From Mesaphorura yosii (lineage: Eukaryota > Arthropoda > Collembola > Poduromorpha > Tullbergiidae), in assembly GCA_009869945.1 (NCBI GenBank), contig WIXG01000003.1, forward strand, positions 496,001 through 560,000: a stretch of DNA of 64,000 nt, given 5' to 3'. Below the pieces are notes generated by a model. That model was not told where the DNA came from. It did not search any database and saw only the letters and a program-made list of their open reading frames with translations. This document shows, piece by piece, positions 11,895-22,973 of this stretch. Numbering within the stretch: position 1 is the first letter of the stretch; every line of letters begins with the position of its first letter. The position numbers and the translations under genes were made by a program.

Positions 11895-14304
11895 TTTACT
11901 AAAAATTTAATGCGAACTGAAAATATTGTATTGCAAAAATTCTGAATATGAATGCCGAATGCGCTTTGCGGCACGATTTGCAACGAAACTTTCTGTTAGT
12001 TTTTGTACGTCTTGTTTCCAAATTGCGACTGATACTCTACTACGCCTCTTCCTGGTCAATTTAAATAAAATCTCACGGCTTTGCCCCGCATCGTATGGCA
12101 CATGCAAGAAGTATCCATTCTATTCTATTGTATTTAGATTCTTGCACTGTACATGACTCCAATGGCAAATCTACAGAAGCATGTGCTCAAGTGGCTTAGC
12201 GCACTGAAATATGGGTTAGTAGTGGCAGTAACAGTAATACGCTGATACGTTAATACGCAGTTATAAAGTTGTGGATAACAAGTCATTTACTGCAGCACGC
12301 GGCAGGCTCAACACCAACATTTGTGTCTCACTACGCGCGGCTCGTGGCCGTGGCTCTCATACGGGAGAATAATACGAGAGAAATTGCGTCGCGTCTGGCG
12401 TCTGGGTTTTACTACGTGCACCGCACAAGGCCACACACTACGCCACTCGAGCTCTGATTGGCTGCTATCGAAGGCGTGTGTGGGTAATCAACATATTTCA
12501 TTCACATTTACGTAATGTTATGTTTAATTAACTGGCTACATAGTACGCAACGAAACCGGCCAGTCTCACATGACTCTCAAGCGGCAGCATTAGCATTGGC
12601 GTTGGCTGCATAATCGGCTTAATCATAACTACGCAGTTTAATTTAGTTTAGTCTACAGACAAACCAAACCACAATTAGCCTGACTTTAACTTAGCTAGCT
12701 TCGAGTTCAAATGCACTCTGGATGTTTTTTTCTGCGACTGGCCTGGCCTGTGATCTACCAATTCACGGCATAATTTAAAGCGACAGCCTCCAGCAACGGC
12801 ATTGTTCCATATCCAAAATGGGCATTCACTCGTTTCGTTTATGCTCTTCAGTTTGTTCAATTTCCATTTGCCTGCCTTGCGTATTTCTATTTCGACAAGT
12901 GGGAGTGGAACGCGACGGGACGGGACGGGACTTGTTTTGGTTTTCGCATTCCAAACTCGTTACATAATGCACAACGCGACGAGAATGCCAGGCGACGATT
13001 CGGCCAATAGCTGCGTTGTTATTGTCGATTTCTCTGAAAACAGAGAACTACGCACTTGTGTTTGTGTTGAGGCTCGTCTGCATCTCGGTTCTCAGGAAAC
13101 TGCATCATACCCGTCGTATCGAAGGACCTTGAACTAGTTTTGACTATGAATGGTATTGCGCACACTATTTTTAGTTCCAGGCGAGTCAACAAAGCATCTA
13201 CTGCTTCTGCTGCTCCTGCTCCTGAACGCGGGCTCTGTGCTGCACTGTGCTGAAACCGCAATAAATTGTCTTGAGGATGAAAGAAGATGAACTCTAAACA
13301 TAATGGACAATCACTGTACTCAATGCACACATTTTCCATTTGCCATTTAGGTGAATGTGAAAAGTGTGAATCGGATGATCAAACACATGTAGAAAGAACG
13401 GTCAAGGACGGCTCGTCGGGCAAGGCACTTGTTACTGGCTTAAGAATGCAGACGAGATCGAAGCTATAGCTTTAATTAAATCTGTGTCATTTTATTAGTC
13501 GCATTTGCATTTGCTATGCAAGACTTGCATCTGTATTATAAATTAACATATCAGATTATTTACAAGAATATGGCAAATATCCATTTATGGACTATACAAA
13601 CACAAACGGCTATGACTGTGACTGATGCAGTCAAGTAAAGTAAAGAGATTAAAGAGTACCCCCTTCATAATTCACAAACGAGTTAGATAATTAGCAAACG
13701 GTAAGGCGGAAAAGTAAAAGTAACTTATCGGCTGCGCTGCGCATCGGGTTCATTAAACAAATCACAAACAAGACTATAAATTAATACAAAAATGAAAAAA
13801 TTCCTTTCACGCGTCAGGCGATGATGAATCTCGTGCCCAATTCAATGTACGGTTTTGCAGAACGACAAAGGCACTTGAGTCTTGAGCCCAATTTCCCCAA
13901 TATCCAATTAATCATGTTCTTGCTCTTATCAGTTCCGAGTAGCATAAAGCTATCAGTTAAAACTCAATCACGCATCCCGCTGGCAGTAAATGGCTTTCGG
14001 TGGCTTCTTTCATTCCTTCTGTGGTTGGTGTTCCGCTGATTCATGACTCCTTTGCACTGCAGCAGCCTGAAATCCGAGAACAGGGTTCATTGATTCACCG
14101 CTTAAGAATGAGAATGAGCACACTTCCTGAACTTAATTTTAGAAAATGACAACGACAAAATTCTGATCCTACGCCTACTCAGTTTGCGTTAAGAGCAGGG
14201 CATCGGCATCTTTGATGCAGCATGCAAATGAAGCTATTCATAGAAATTATGACTCAATTCATCCGATTCACCTACCTTTCGTATGTTGGAACCTTTCTCA
14301 GTTC
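11895..14304. other. Interval between the two micropeptide genes
   Basis: AT-rich, no exon recognised. It should contain the upstream region of copy A and the 3' end of copy B. Several open frames of 60-110 codons (for example 12802-13137 plus, 13821-14039 plus) have no repeats, motifs or splice support. Confidence 0.4.
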
Positions 14305-14505
14305 TTATGTCTTGAGAATAAATCTGACTAGATTAATCGGCGTGGACAGGATCACAAAGCAGGGGAAAAGCACCACGCACGCGACGCCCGTCAGGATGTG
14401 AACACATTGCTGAGAGAAGGAGCTCTGGGCAGTGGCGGGCACGAGCGCCAGTGTCCTGGCCCTGGTTTTTGAAGGTGATGGCGACGAGGGAGCCAGTTTG
14501 GTCAT
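14305..14505 (-). CDS. 66-residue hydrophobic micropeptide (copy B)
   Basis: A frame of 67 codons from ATG at 14505. The first ~30 residues are polar and rich in Ser/Pro/Thr. The last 35 align to copy A: both share QQ, then IL, then C-V-x-LFPCFVIL-x-TPI-x-x-VRF-x-x-KT and a TAA stop. A strong acceptor-like sequence (ccttctctcag) sits just before the aligned part. The polar N-terminal part may therefore be intron, with the true 5' exon elsewhere; the shared block would begin exactly at that acceptor. No signal peptide cleavage site is evident. Function unknown; the C-terminal coding block is well supported by codon conservation against copy A, the start is not. Confidence 0.55.
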   Translation of the reverse strand: MTKLAPSSPSPSKTRARTLALVPATAQSSFSQQCVHILTGVACVVLFPCFVILSTPINLVRFILKT

Positions 14506-15911
14506 TTCGTTCTCTCTTCGTTCCTGGCTGAACTGAAGGCGACTCACGAACGGCACGACACGAGGAACGATGACGATGAACTCTTAACTCTTCGATCAAC
14601 TGATCCCAGATGATTGATTGACACTGTTTGCTTTAACGTTGCTGTAAACAATCTCCTGCTGAGAAGATCAAGTTGGTGCTGTGCTAATTTAGCCCACGCA
14701 GGACCAAAATGGCAAGCACGATTCACGCACACGTGTGAGGTCAATGAGTTCAGTTGTTGAGTATCTTCGACTTCGATATTCTGTAATTGGCTGATAACAG
14801 CTTCATAGCACAGCGCAGCGGGTTTCTGATTTGGGATAACTTCCCTGGAACGTAAACGTTGGAACGAAGTGCAGACTTGCTTTCGGTTGCTTTGTCGTTT
14901 CTCGAATGAACTCAAAGTATGTCAGCCAGTCGTTGCGGTGGCGCAGTGGAGTCGGAGGTTTTTGTGCAAGTGCATGGAATTCTACCGTTGTTGTTTGTGT
15001 TCGAGTACATTCGAAGCGAGAGTTCAATATGTGTTTACAACTTCAACTTGCCTTGGCTGCCTGGCTCTGGCTCTGTGACTCGCTGTCCGCTGGCTGTCCT
15101 GCGTTTAGAGGTGGTACAAAAACAACTCACAGCTGTTTCATGCAAGTGATTCGCTTTTTGCTAACTTGCGTGACTAGTAAAAAAAAACTGAACGTATGTA
15201 CACACGGCAAAAAGCGGAATGCGAATGGCATACGGAAAATTTTGGAGATGCAATGAGCAGAGATGAGGCGGCACGGAAGCAGCAAACAGTAAACAGCTCT
15301 AAAGCCCTTGGGGTTTGCTTATTCTTTGAGGAAAATTCCACGAATCAGTAGAACTAGAACAAGTGATTCGATTTTCAATGATAATGCAATTATGCAATAA
15401 AAGGGTACTAAATCAGCCACAAAGAAAGATTCTGGACAGTCTTTATTTTGCATTCCAGCACTGGGTTTGTTATGCAACTGAATTCCTGCAAAAATGCATA
15501 GAAAAATGGAATGCCCATACGCGAAGTGAAGAGAAGTAAGTGTCCAACCCAAGATTCATTCATCTCGGTCAGCCTGTGAGCGTAATTGTAAGGTCGTCAA
15601 CTTTCGTTATCTGTCTTCTTACACGTCAAAAATGCTTGTGATCTTTGCTGCGCGTGGTTGAATAATGTGCCTTAAAATACTTGTTTGTCTTTACCATGAT
15701 TTGCCAACTTCCTGCATCTGCATTCTTCAGCTGCAGCCACAACCGCACGTGCACGTTTCTTTTTATTTCCTCGTCTTGTCTTCGCTAATGAATCGAAGGA
15801 AAGAATGAATCATGATTCTTAAATAAATTGTGTATGAAAGTATGAACTTTGCTATTTTCTTTTGACGATTGGACTTCAAATACCAAGATGAATACGAATT
15901 CTGTTACGTTT
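14506..15911. other. Interval without recognised gene
   Basis: Upstream region of copy B and downstream region of the GMC oxidoreductase. Overlapping frames near 14544-15256 on both strands show no family resemblance and conflict with each other. Confidence 0.4.
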
Positions 15912-15917
15912 TTTATT
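15912..15917 (-). promoter_or_regulatory. Poly(A) signal AATAAA of the GMC oxidoreductase gene
   Basis: TTTATT on the plus strand, 21 bases beyond the stop codon. Confidence 0.5.
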
Positions 15918-15937
15918 TAATTTCACGCATTTACACA

Positions 15938-18319
15938 CTAAGGTTTAAAGTTCAGTGAAGGATTTTTTTGTGATTCCGCTCTGGGCCATCTTGCCTTAAC
16001 TAAATCCGCCCCTAATTCGCCAATCATTGTGCAGGCCGCCTGAATGTTGCTGCTGACGATTTGCGGCTGAATCGACGCGTCGATGACCCGCAGGTTCTCC
16101 GTCCCGTGCACCGTCAGCTTTGAGTCCACAACCGCCGAGTCACTGTCACCCCCACGCGGCCCCATGCTGCAGGTTCCCACGGGATGGTACACACTCAGCG
16201 TGTAGTGACGAACGTAGCACCTCCAGTAAGCGTCAGACTTGAATTCCGTATCCGCACAAGGTGGAAATGGAACAGTGGATAGCGTCGCGTTGATTGATTT
16301 GAATGCTTTCGTGGTCTCGACTAATTGCAACACTTTCCGAATGCCTCGCAAGATGATGTCCAAATCTTCTGCTTGCGATAAGTAATTCGGGTTAATGATC
16401 GGTGGATCGTAAGGGTCCGCACTACGAAGCTCGATGTACCCTCGTGATTTGGGTCGGCTGATAAGCGACATGATGTGGAACGAGTCTTTGCCTACAATGG
16501 GCCGATAGTACTCTTCAGTGATATTTCCTTCCAGGTTAAACAGGCTGGAGATCACACGAGGGCCGTCTTGATGCAGTGAGAGGCCCATCAAAATGAGTTG
16601 AATGTCCGGCCATCCGCTGGTGTCGTTCGAGTTTGTGTTTATGAATCCCGTGGCGAGGATCCCCGAAGATGTGAGTGGGCCCGTGCCAATGAGAGCCAAA
16701 TCAAGCAGGTGGAGTGGGCTGTTGTCTCGATCTATTAAGAAAGTTAACGGCTTATCGACGGTGAAGGGGCCGACCAGCCCAATGATGTGGTCCTGCAAGT
16801 TTCGCCCGACGCTGGGCAAGTTGAGTTTTTGCGTAATCTAAAAAGGCACAATAAAGATTGAGAACCTGTAAAAGATTTGCTGAAAGAGAAGTAACGCAAT
16901 TGAAAACTAGAAAACTTACCCCAACTCGTTTTAAATGCGCTTCCGGTCCAATTCCTGACGCCAAGAGCAATTTGGGCGATCCGATCGTTCCTGCGCTCAG
17001 AATAACTTCCTTTGACACGTACGACCGTCGAAGACGACCATGACGCATGTACTCCACGCCAATTGCTGTAGTGCTCCCCTCTTTAAATAGGACCTGTTGT
17101 TAATAAACAGTTTAGTCGAGCTTTTGGGCTTAGGATATCGTGGTTTGCACCTTCACTATGCCTGCCGTGGGCGTGTGTTCGAACCTTTGTGGCCATCGAA
17201 TACTTGTGAATCGTCAGTCGTTCTTTCTTAGGCGATTCGAGATTTTGGAGGAATGCCTGATAAGCTCCCCATCGCCTCCCGTCCTTTTGTGTGAAGTCAA
17301 ACTCTGAGAATCCCTCTTTTCCGTACGCCGCATTCAAGTCCTTAATCGGGTACCCGAGCTCTCTGGCCGCTCCCAAGAAGTACGGCGTCAGTGGACTCCA
17401 ATGCAGGGGCTCGACATTCAGCTCGCCATTGTATCCATGATATTTCTCTACAAATTATGATCCAGGCCATTGCATTATCATTGTACCAATTACACGTGCA
17501 CATGACGGACTTTATCTGTACTGACCGGTTTGAACCCGTGACCCGTTGCGTGGATGATAAGACTCTGATTTCTTAAAGTACGGCAACACGTTCTCGTAGC
17601 TCCAGCGATCGTCTCCGGTTATGTTGGCCCAATTGTCGTAGTCCAGTGGATGTCCACGAATATACGCCATAAAGTTCAGGTTGCTTGTGCCACCGAGTGC
17701 TTTGCCTCTCGGCCACAAGCTTTCCTGCATAAAAAGAGTCTTACTGACTAGCAAATATCAGTTGGTTCTTTCCATGTCCAATATGAGTCAAGTGGAGTAC
17801 AGTTCAACCGCGATAGCAGCGTGACTGGCGTCTAGCATGATGGCAGCGCCCATACCTTTTTTATCAATGACTGACACGAGTGTTGCTGCGGCGTCGTCCG
17901 GAATGACCAATCCAAAGAAAGCTGATTCGGAAAAAGAGACGCCAGTGCTGGAATCGCCATGAGCGGGTTGGGATCGCCACCAGCCTCGAGTAAGAGCACA
18001 GAAAAGTTTTCTGCAAGTCGGTTCGCAACGACGGCGCCTGACGACCCCGCACCAACTGCAAAGAATACCAGCCAGGATTGCCATAAGAGATAAGACCATG
18101 TCATGTCACTGTTACCGTCCAAGAACAGATAACCACGTATGACGTACCCACAATGAAGTCGTACACTTTGTCCGTTTCACTCCTCGTTTCCCGTCTGGTT
18201 GTAATCGAGTCCCTCCATTGATCAAGTACCGCGTACTCCAGAACGAAGAGTGGAAAGTACGCGAAGCCGCTGACCAACACCAGTTGGGTTAAGCTCATCA
18301 GTGGCGAATCCATCATCAA
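15938..18319 (-). CDS. GMC-type FAD oxidoreductase (glucose dehydrogenase-like), 6 exons
   Basis: Exons 18319-18148, 18055-17856, 17724-17526, 17447-17185, 17093-16920 and 16837-15938 join in frame to 635 residues, the usual arthropod GMC length. A hydrophobic N-terminus (~8-28) suggests a signal peptide or anchor. The FAD-binding site [18 protein letters not shown] (~54-71) is split by intron 1. The GMC signature [16 protein letters not shown] follows, then [18 protein letters not shown]. The C-terminus has the catalytic region [10 protein letters not shown] and [13 protein letters not shown], with the active-site His and Asn positions filled. Family members oxidise alcohols or sugars; the substrate cannot be read from sequence. 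The donor at 17184 (gttcga) is unusual but is the only one that keeps the motif ATKVLF in frame. Confidence 0.92.
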
Positions 18320-19142
18320 AATACTAAACTAGCCTAACTTAACTAACTACTGACTACGAAGGGCTTAATTACTGTAATTACACATTAAATCGCCTATTCT
18401 ATCGCCTGGTAGCAAGAATTATTCGGAAATAGGAAAAAGCAAGCCGCAGTTTCTGAGGGAGCCCGTGCGGCTCACCACGCAGATGAAGTTGCAGAAGTTG
18501 ACGAGCAGAAACTGGCAAAGTGAGTAGAAGAAATACATGATGACAATGTTGATGACGATAGCGACGAGTGGATCGAACGATCAAAGTAAATGTAAAGGGA
18601 AGGGTGCCAACGTGCCAAAGAGCTGACCAAATACAAGACGATGAACAACACGAGATGATGAATGAACACTGAAGGACCGTCGACCGTTGAACACCCAAGT
18701 CTTGTAGTTAATGATGAGCCAAACACTGCCGTGCACTGGCCTCGCCGTGGCTCGTCACAAGTGAAGGTCGCCAGTGCCAGTGCCCTTCTCGAAATGAGAA
18801 ACGAATCGCAAGCGCGTGATGGCGTGAGAGAGAAAAACGAAAGGCAAGAGGCGACCACTTGCAATTGCAATTACAATTAACACTTGTTGGGCAACAGCAG
18901 CTGAAAATGTGCAATAACTTCAAGAACTCGACGGAGAAGTAGAACAATGCAACCAATTCAGTTATTCACATTCTCTTTTTAATAAAGTTCGTTCAGTGCT
19001 ATTATGAATTAACATTAACAAGGAGCAAATGTGCCAGCAGATAGCAAGCAAACGGCAAAATGCAAATGCCATTTAGAATCAGCAACAACAAAGCACATAC
19101 AGGCAAGTTCAACTTAATAGTCCACGAGTTTAGAGGCTGGCA
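18320..19142. other. Interval GMC oxidoreductase / WS-DGAT
   Basis: Upstream region of the GMC gene. Open frames at 18399-18956 on the minus strand are rich in Ser and Cys, overlap in different phases and look spurious. Confidence 0.4.
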
Positions 19143-20756
19143 CTAGACGGCGGAATCTTCGCTCAGCATCCGAATTTCTGCATTAATGTTATTAATAAGT
19201 TCTTGCGCTTTGGGCTGCCCTGACAGGAGGCTGTGGTCCACTCCAATATTCATGGTCAACATTCCATTGTTGCTCATCATCGCCACTCCCATGCCTGAAA
19301 GCGAAGATAACCATGTTAAAGCAGAGCCGCGCACACTGACACGTTTCTTCTTATTGTTCGTCTTACCCAAGTTTCCTGGTCCCAGCCCACCGCCGAAATT
19401 CGACTCTAGAATCGGATAACCCAAAAAGTCCACGTTTGCAGGCGGGCCCGGGAAGTTGCTCAGGATCATCGTCGCGTTACTGCAGTTGACATGGCCCAAA
19501 AGTCTCATCCAGCCAACCGTCATGCTCCCAAGCAGTGGGACGAGATAAAAATTCATTGTTGGCAGAGTTGACCGTTTGATCTGCTCCCAGTTTGCGTGAG
19601 TGAACCGCAGCCTTTCCTCCGCACTCTTCAACCCCGTCGGCAGAGTTACGATCGCGCATGTCCAGTAGTTAATGAGTCTGTTCAGCGGGTGGTTAGGCCA
19701 CGGAAGCGGCATAACGACGTAAATGTGCTTCGGGACCTTCAACTCGTTGTCTTTCAAGAACTTGCGGAGCCCGCCAGCGAGCCCGGCCAGAATCACCGAC
19801 GTAAACGTGACATTATGAGCGCGGCGAATTGCTCCGATTGCGGCTATGGACACTCGCGTGCTTGCTGGGTAAACTTGGCGGGTGAGATCGCTCGAGCGTG
19901 CTGCCTGCAGTGGATTCCGGCCACTCGTGTACTCAATCACCAGCTGCCTGGAGAGATGGTACGGAGTGCTGAAGATGGTTTGGAGGTAATGCAGGTATTT
20001 AAGGCAGATATTCAGCCGCGGGTAGTTGGGCGTGGGTATGGACTCCTCCATGGCCCTCTTTCCCCGCTCTGTTATCACAGCAACCTCCATAAAGGCCTGC
20101 AGTATGGTGTATCCGTCGGCCATTCCGTGATGGGCGCGCGAGATAATTACAGATTTTGCCACCTCTGGAGACGGATCATTCGTGGGTTTGTAATTCCTGA
20201 CGATGATGAATTCCCACGGACTCTGACCACGCACGTAAGGCTTACGCACGAGCTGCAGCCGGAGTTTGGCGATGTCCACTTCGTTCATCACCCGAGTCTC
20301 CGACTCCGCATGGATATTAACGTGGTTTGTGATGTCGAATTTGTCCACCCACCTCCAGAATATGAACCCGAGCCACTGATGGTAGTGCTGCTGAAGTTCG
20401 GGGTACTGAAGTTTGCCCTTATTCTGCTTCTGTATGAGAGTCGTTAGAGCCGTGTGCCGGAATCTTTCCAGATCTTCCCGGTCCAAGTCTCCTTGCAATG
20501 TGTTCACGACGAGTAGGGTGAGTGTTGGGCGCACGTACAAGTCGTCGGTGGCGCAAATTGCACTTCGAGGATGCACGAATCCGGCCAAATCCCACCGGAA
20601 TAACTTCGCAGCACATAAAACGAGAAGGCGGTAAATATAAACTGGAATTAGCAAGAGAATAAAAAATAAAATCAGTAAGATTGCGATAAGAACTGTAAAC
20701 AGTGAAATAAGAAGTTGCCGGAAGGCGGATTTGCAGAATTTGCAGGCTTTCTTCAT
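19143..20756 (-). CDS. WS/DGAT-type O-acyltransferase, membrane anchored
   Basis: Unbroken frame of 537 codons, but 19366-19295 is almost certainly a 72-base intron (ttgg|gtaag donor, ctttcag acceptor). Removing it leaves 513 residues and joins GPGNLG to MGVAMMSN. The N-terminus is a long hydrophobic anchor (~14-49). The acyl-CoA-dependent catalytic motif HHxxxDG is present as HHGMADG at 209-215. The C-terminal half has LSNFPGPP, the counterpart of the NxPGP motif of the family's second domain. Family members make wax esters or triacylglycerol from fatty alcohols or diacylglycerol. Specificity is not readable. In an arthropod a role in cuticular or storage lipid is a reasonable guess only. 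Confidence 0.88.
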   Translation of the reverse strand: MKKACKFCKSAFRQLLISLFTVLIAILLILFFILLLIPVYIYRLLVLCAAKLFRWDLAGFVHPRSAICATDDLYVRPTLTLLVVNTLQGDLDREDLERFRHTALTTLIQKQNKGKLQYPELQQHYHQWLGFIFWRWVDKFDITNHVNIHAESETRVMNEVDIAKLRLQLVRKPYVRGQSPWEFIIVRNYKPTNDPSPEVAKSVIISRAHHGMADGYTILQAFMEVAVITERGKRAMEESIPTPNYPRLNICLKYLHYLQTIFSTPYHLSRQLVIEYTSGRNPLQAARSSDLTRQVYPASTRVSIAAIGAIRRAHNVTFTSVILAGLAGGLRKFLKDNELKVPKHIYVVMPLPWPNHPLNRLINYWTCAIVTLPTGLKSAEERLRFTHANWEQIKRSTLPTMNFYLVPLLGSMTVGWMRLLGHVNCSNATMILSNFPGPPANVDFLGYPILESNFGGGLGPGNLGKTNNKKKRVSVRGSALTWLSSLSGMGVAMMSNNGMLTMNIGVDHSLLSGQPKAQELINNINAEIRMLSEDSAV

Positions 20757-21657
20757 GGCTCTAGGCGAGTCTGGACGAAGAGAGGCCTCCGGGCCAAATA
20801 AAACCAGTGCCGATTCCGACTAGGCTAAATTCTTTGCTTCCGCGTCAGTAATTCGCAATTGCAATTAGACGAGACCCAGACCTAGAAACCTATTTGGCAA
20901 CGCGAATATACATACGTTAGGGTGAACGGTGGAGTTAAGCATGAGAACTGTATGTAGCTCACTTTGGCTCTCAATTATTGACCAATTTTAATTCCCACGA
21001 ACAGTCGTAAATAAGTTCCCATCGGTCTTCTGGCTTCTGGATGCCCGTCTGTTGGTGTCTGTGCTGAGTGATCATTGAGGATAAGCGTGATGAAAATTAT
21101 GCTAGCCAACGTCACACGTCAGCGTCAATATCAATGTCATGCCATGATACATGTCAGTGACAACACAAGATCGGGCTAACTTCTAGATGCGGAAGCTGGA
21201 AGTGGGAAGCCTCGTGCATGCTCGTACATTATTGAGAATTTGAATGAAATCATCACAGACCGAACCACGTCGCCGTCACGCGACCTGGAGGCTTGTATCT
21301 GGCTGAAAGAATCGTCCGAGATCAATCCGTTTCGCTGAGTCATGCTTGTCATGCAGCAGAGTGGCACAGTGGAAGGCTTTTTGGTTAATGTCTTAATGGA
21401 AATAGTGGAATGGATCGAAAGGATCGAGCAATGCTGCAATAAGCAATGGCTAAATCGCTTAATTAACCATAAACCCCAAACCGCAAAAGCAAAATCCTGT
21501 GTCAACAGCAGATAGGCATATGAAATCGAAATGTGCGACGTAATTGCAAGCAGCACAGCGAATAAACGAAATACCGAACCTGTTCCAGTCCCAGTTACAA
21601 GTTCAAATATTCAAAATTGACACTGTTAGCTAGCTGGCCAGTGCGTGTTAGTTGAAA
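20757..21657. other. Divergent interval WS-DGAT / secreted peptide
   Basis: Shared upstream region of two genes reading outward. A minus-strand frame at 21176-21556 has no family resemblance. No TATA box stood out. Confidence 0.4.
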
Positions 21658-21964
21658 ATGGTGGTGGATCCATTCACGATCACGATGGTCACTTGCCTGA
21701 CTACATTTTTGGTCCTTCAGTGCTGGTTTGGAGTCTGCTTGCACGCAGTGGATGTTGGTAATGTCAATAGTGCGTATTCTATTGAATTCAGTTCAAGATA
21801 TGATCTTGTTAACGTTAGGCTAAATTTTAATGATGGTGTGGCAAAATTATTATGACTTCCTGCTTTCTTACTTGCTAGATCGAAGCAGACTGAGAAGGGA
21901 CGTCGTAGTCGTAGAACAGAGATACCCTGGCGATCCCAATACATACAAATACGTGTACTACTAA
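21658..21964 (+). CDS. Small secreted peptide precursor, 2 exons, 61 residues
   Basis: Exons 21658-21757 and 21879-21964, joined across a 121-base intron with gtaatg donor and ttgctag acceptor, give 61 residues. ATG context is favourable (gaaaATGg). Residues ~8-30 are hydrophobic and end in CLHA, as a signal peptide would. A dibasic LRR follows at 38-40, then a C-terminal 21 residues that begin DVVVVEQRYPGD and end in YKYVYY. There are no Cys residues after the signal region, so a linear peptide is expected. AATAAA lies 33 bases past the stop. Neuropeptide, hormone or cuticle-type peptide are all possible. I do not recognise it. The layout (signal, dibasic site, short mature peptide, own poly(A) signal) is seen; function is inference. 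Confidence 0.6.
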
Positions 21965-21984
21965 TCACAATGTCAGCTATTTAA

Positions 21985-21990
21985 TTTATT
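21985..21990 (-). promoter_or_regulatory. Possible poly(A) signal of MYCBP
   Basis: Minus-strand AATAAA about 175 bases past the MYCBP stop, only 12 bases from the opposite-strand hexamer. The two converging transcripts would overlap at their ends. Confidence 0.4.
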
Positions 21991-21996
21991 CAGTCA

Positions 21997-22002
21997 AATA
22001 AA
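21997..22002 (+). promoter_or_regulatory. Poly(A) signal AATAAA of the secreted peptide gene
   Basis: 33 bases after the stop codon, on the coding strand. Confidence 0.55.
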
Positions 22003-22162
22003 GCACGACTGTACGTTAGTCGTTAACCTCTCATTGCTTTTTTATCAATTTGGAATTTAAGCTTGGGCCTGAGTTTTAGACGCTTATTAGGAAACAGGCC
22101 CCAACTTGACGCCGGCCTTTGAATTCACTGCAGAAGCTGCTCTAGACGCGGGGCGATCAGTC

Positions 22163-22803
22163 TCAGGATGTTTCACCTTCAGCCTCAGCTTCTTCTCCGA
22201 GGTCTTCCACTTCGCTCGTAGCTCCACCACCAAGAATCTCGATTGCAGCACGGTGCTCAAGTTCCTCCCGCAGTCGGTCGTTTTTCTGTTCCAATTCCGT
22301 AGCCTGCAGAAGAATGAGTACGCATAAGCTGCCAATCCAGGGTTCCGAGAGAATTAAATGGAGAAGCTGATGTCCTTACCCGAGCTTCCAGTTCAGCGAA
22401 TTCGCTCTGGAGGACGTCCAGTTCTTGTTTCGCTGGGACTCCGGACACCGGAATATTCGGTGAATACCTACCTGCAAGCTGCTCCAAGAAATATTCCATT
22501 GGGTTCGGTGGTTTATCCTGTTCCTCATAAAGTGCAATGAGGACACGGGTAATCGTGTCCAAAACGTCAGCATGTTCCAGGTAATGGCGGAATTCTTCGC
22601 GTTTGCTTTCAGGCTAAGAGAATCAGTAATATGTCACAAGATAAATGCAAGCATTACTACTCTATCGGATATGGCATTGCTTCTAGTCATGGTTGGCGTC
22701 TGAAGCAACTTACGGTGGTCTGTGGACTCTTAACCTGACTAACACGGGCGCCGGCACCCATTTCAGGGGCTGGGGCTAAGGATTCGTGAACACTTTGACT
22801 CAT
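22163..22803 (-). CDS. MYCBP: c-Myc-binding protein homolog, 3 exons
   Basis: Exons 22803-22714, 22613-22380 and 22303-22163 give 154 residues (human 103). The core PESKREEFRHYLE, then VLDTITRVLIALYEE, then DKPPNPMEYF matches human MYCBP (SKREQFRRYLE, VLDTLTKVLVALYEE) almost residue for residue. Exon 3 continues the C-terminal coiled coil (ELEQKNDRLREELE) and adds an acidic tail. The first exon adds about 30 Pro/Ala-rich residues that human lacks. Known roles are binding the Myc N-terminus and AKAP proteins, and association with cilia and sperm. It reads head to head with an uncertain plus-strand transcript. Within exon 2 an internal 40-base GT-AG stretch exists, but reading through it fits the family better. 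Confidence 0.9.
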
Positions 22804-22973
22804 TGCGGCGCGGTGTAGAGAATTGTATGTGTGGATGCTAATTCTTCGTTTCCCCAACCAGCTTCGGTTGTCGCTTTATGAAAAGGAGTTGTTCGATCCA
22901 CGCTTTCTAATCTTAACTGCTCAGGGAGAAATTTCATCGGTACAATCAATCATAGTCCTTTGTTCATGGAAAA

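Noticed and set aside
13821-14039. 72-codon plus-strand frame with a hydrophobic part
   Set aside because: No paralog, splice site or poly(A) signal supports it; it is the length expected by chance.
14544-15256. Overlapping 70-120 codon frames on both strands
   Set aside because: They conflict in phase and strand, with no splice support or recognisable motif.
18399-18956. Ser/Cys-rich minus-strand frames
   Set aside because: Compositionally biased, overlapping in different phases, and upstream of a complete GMC gene.
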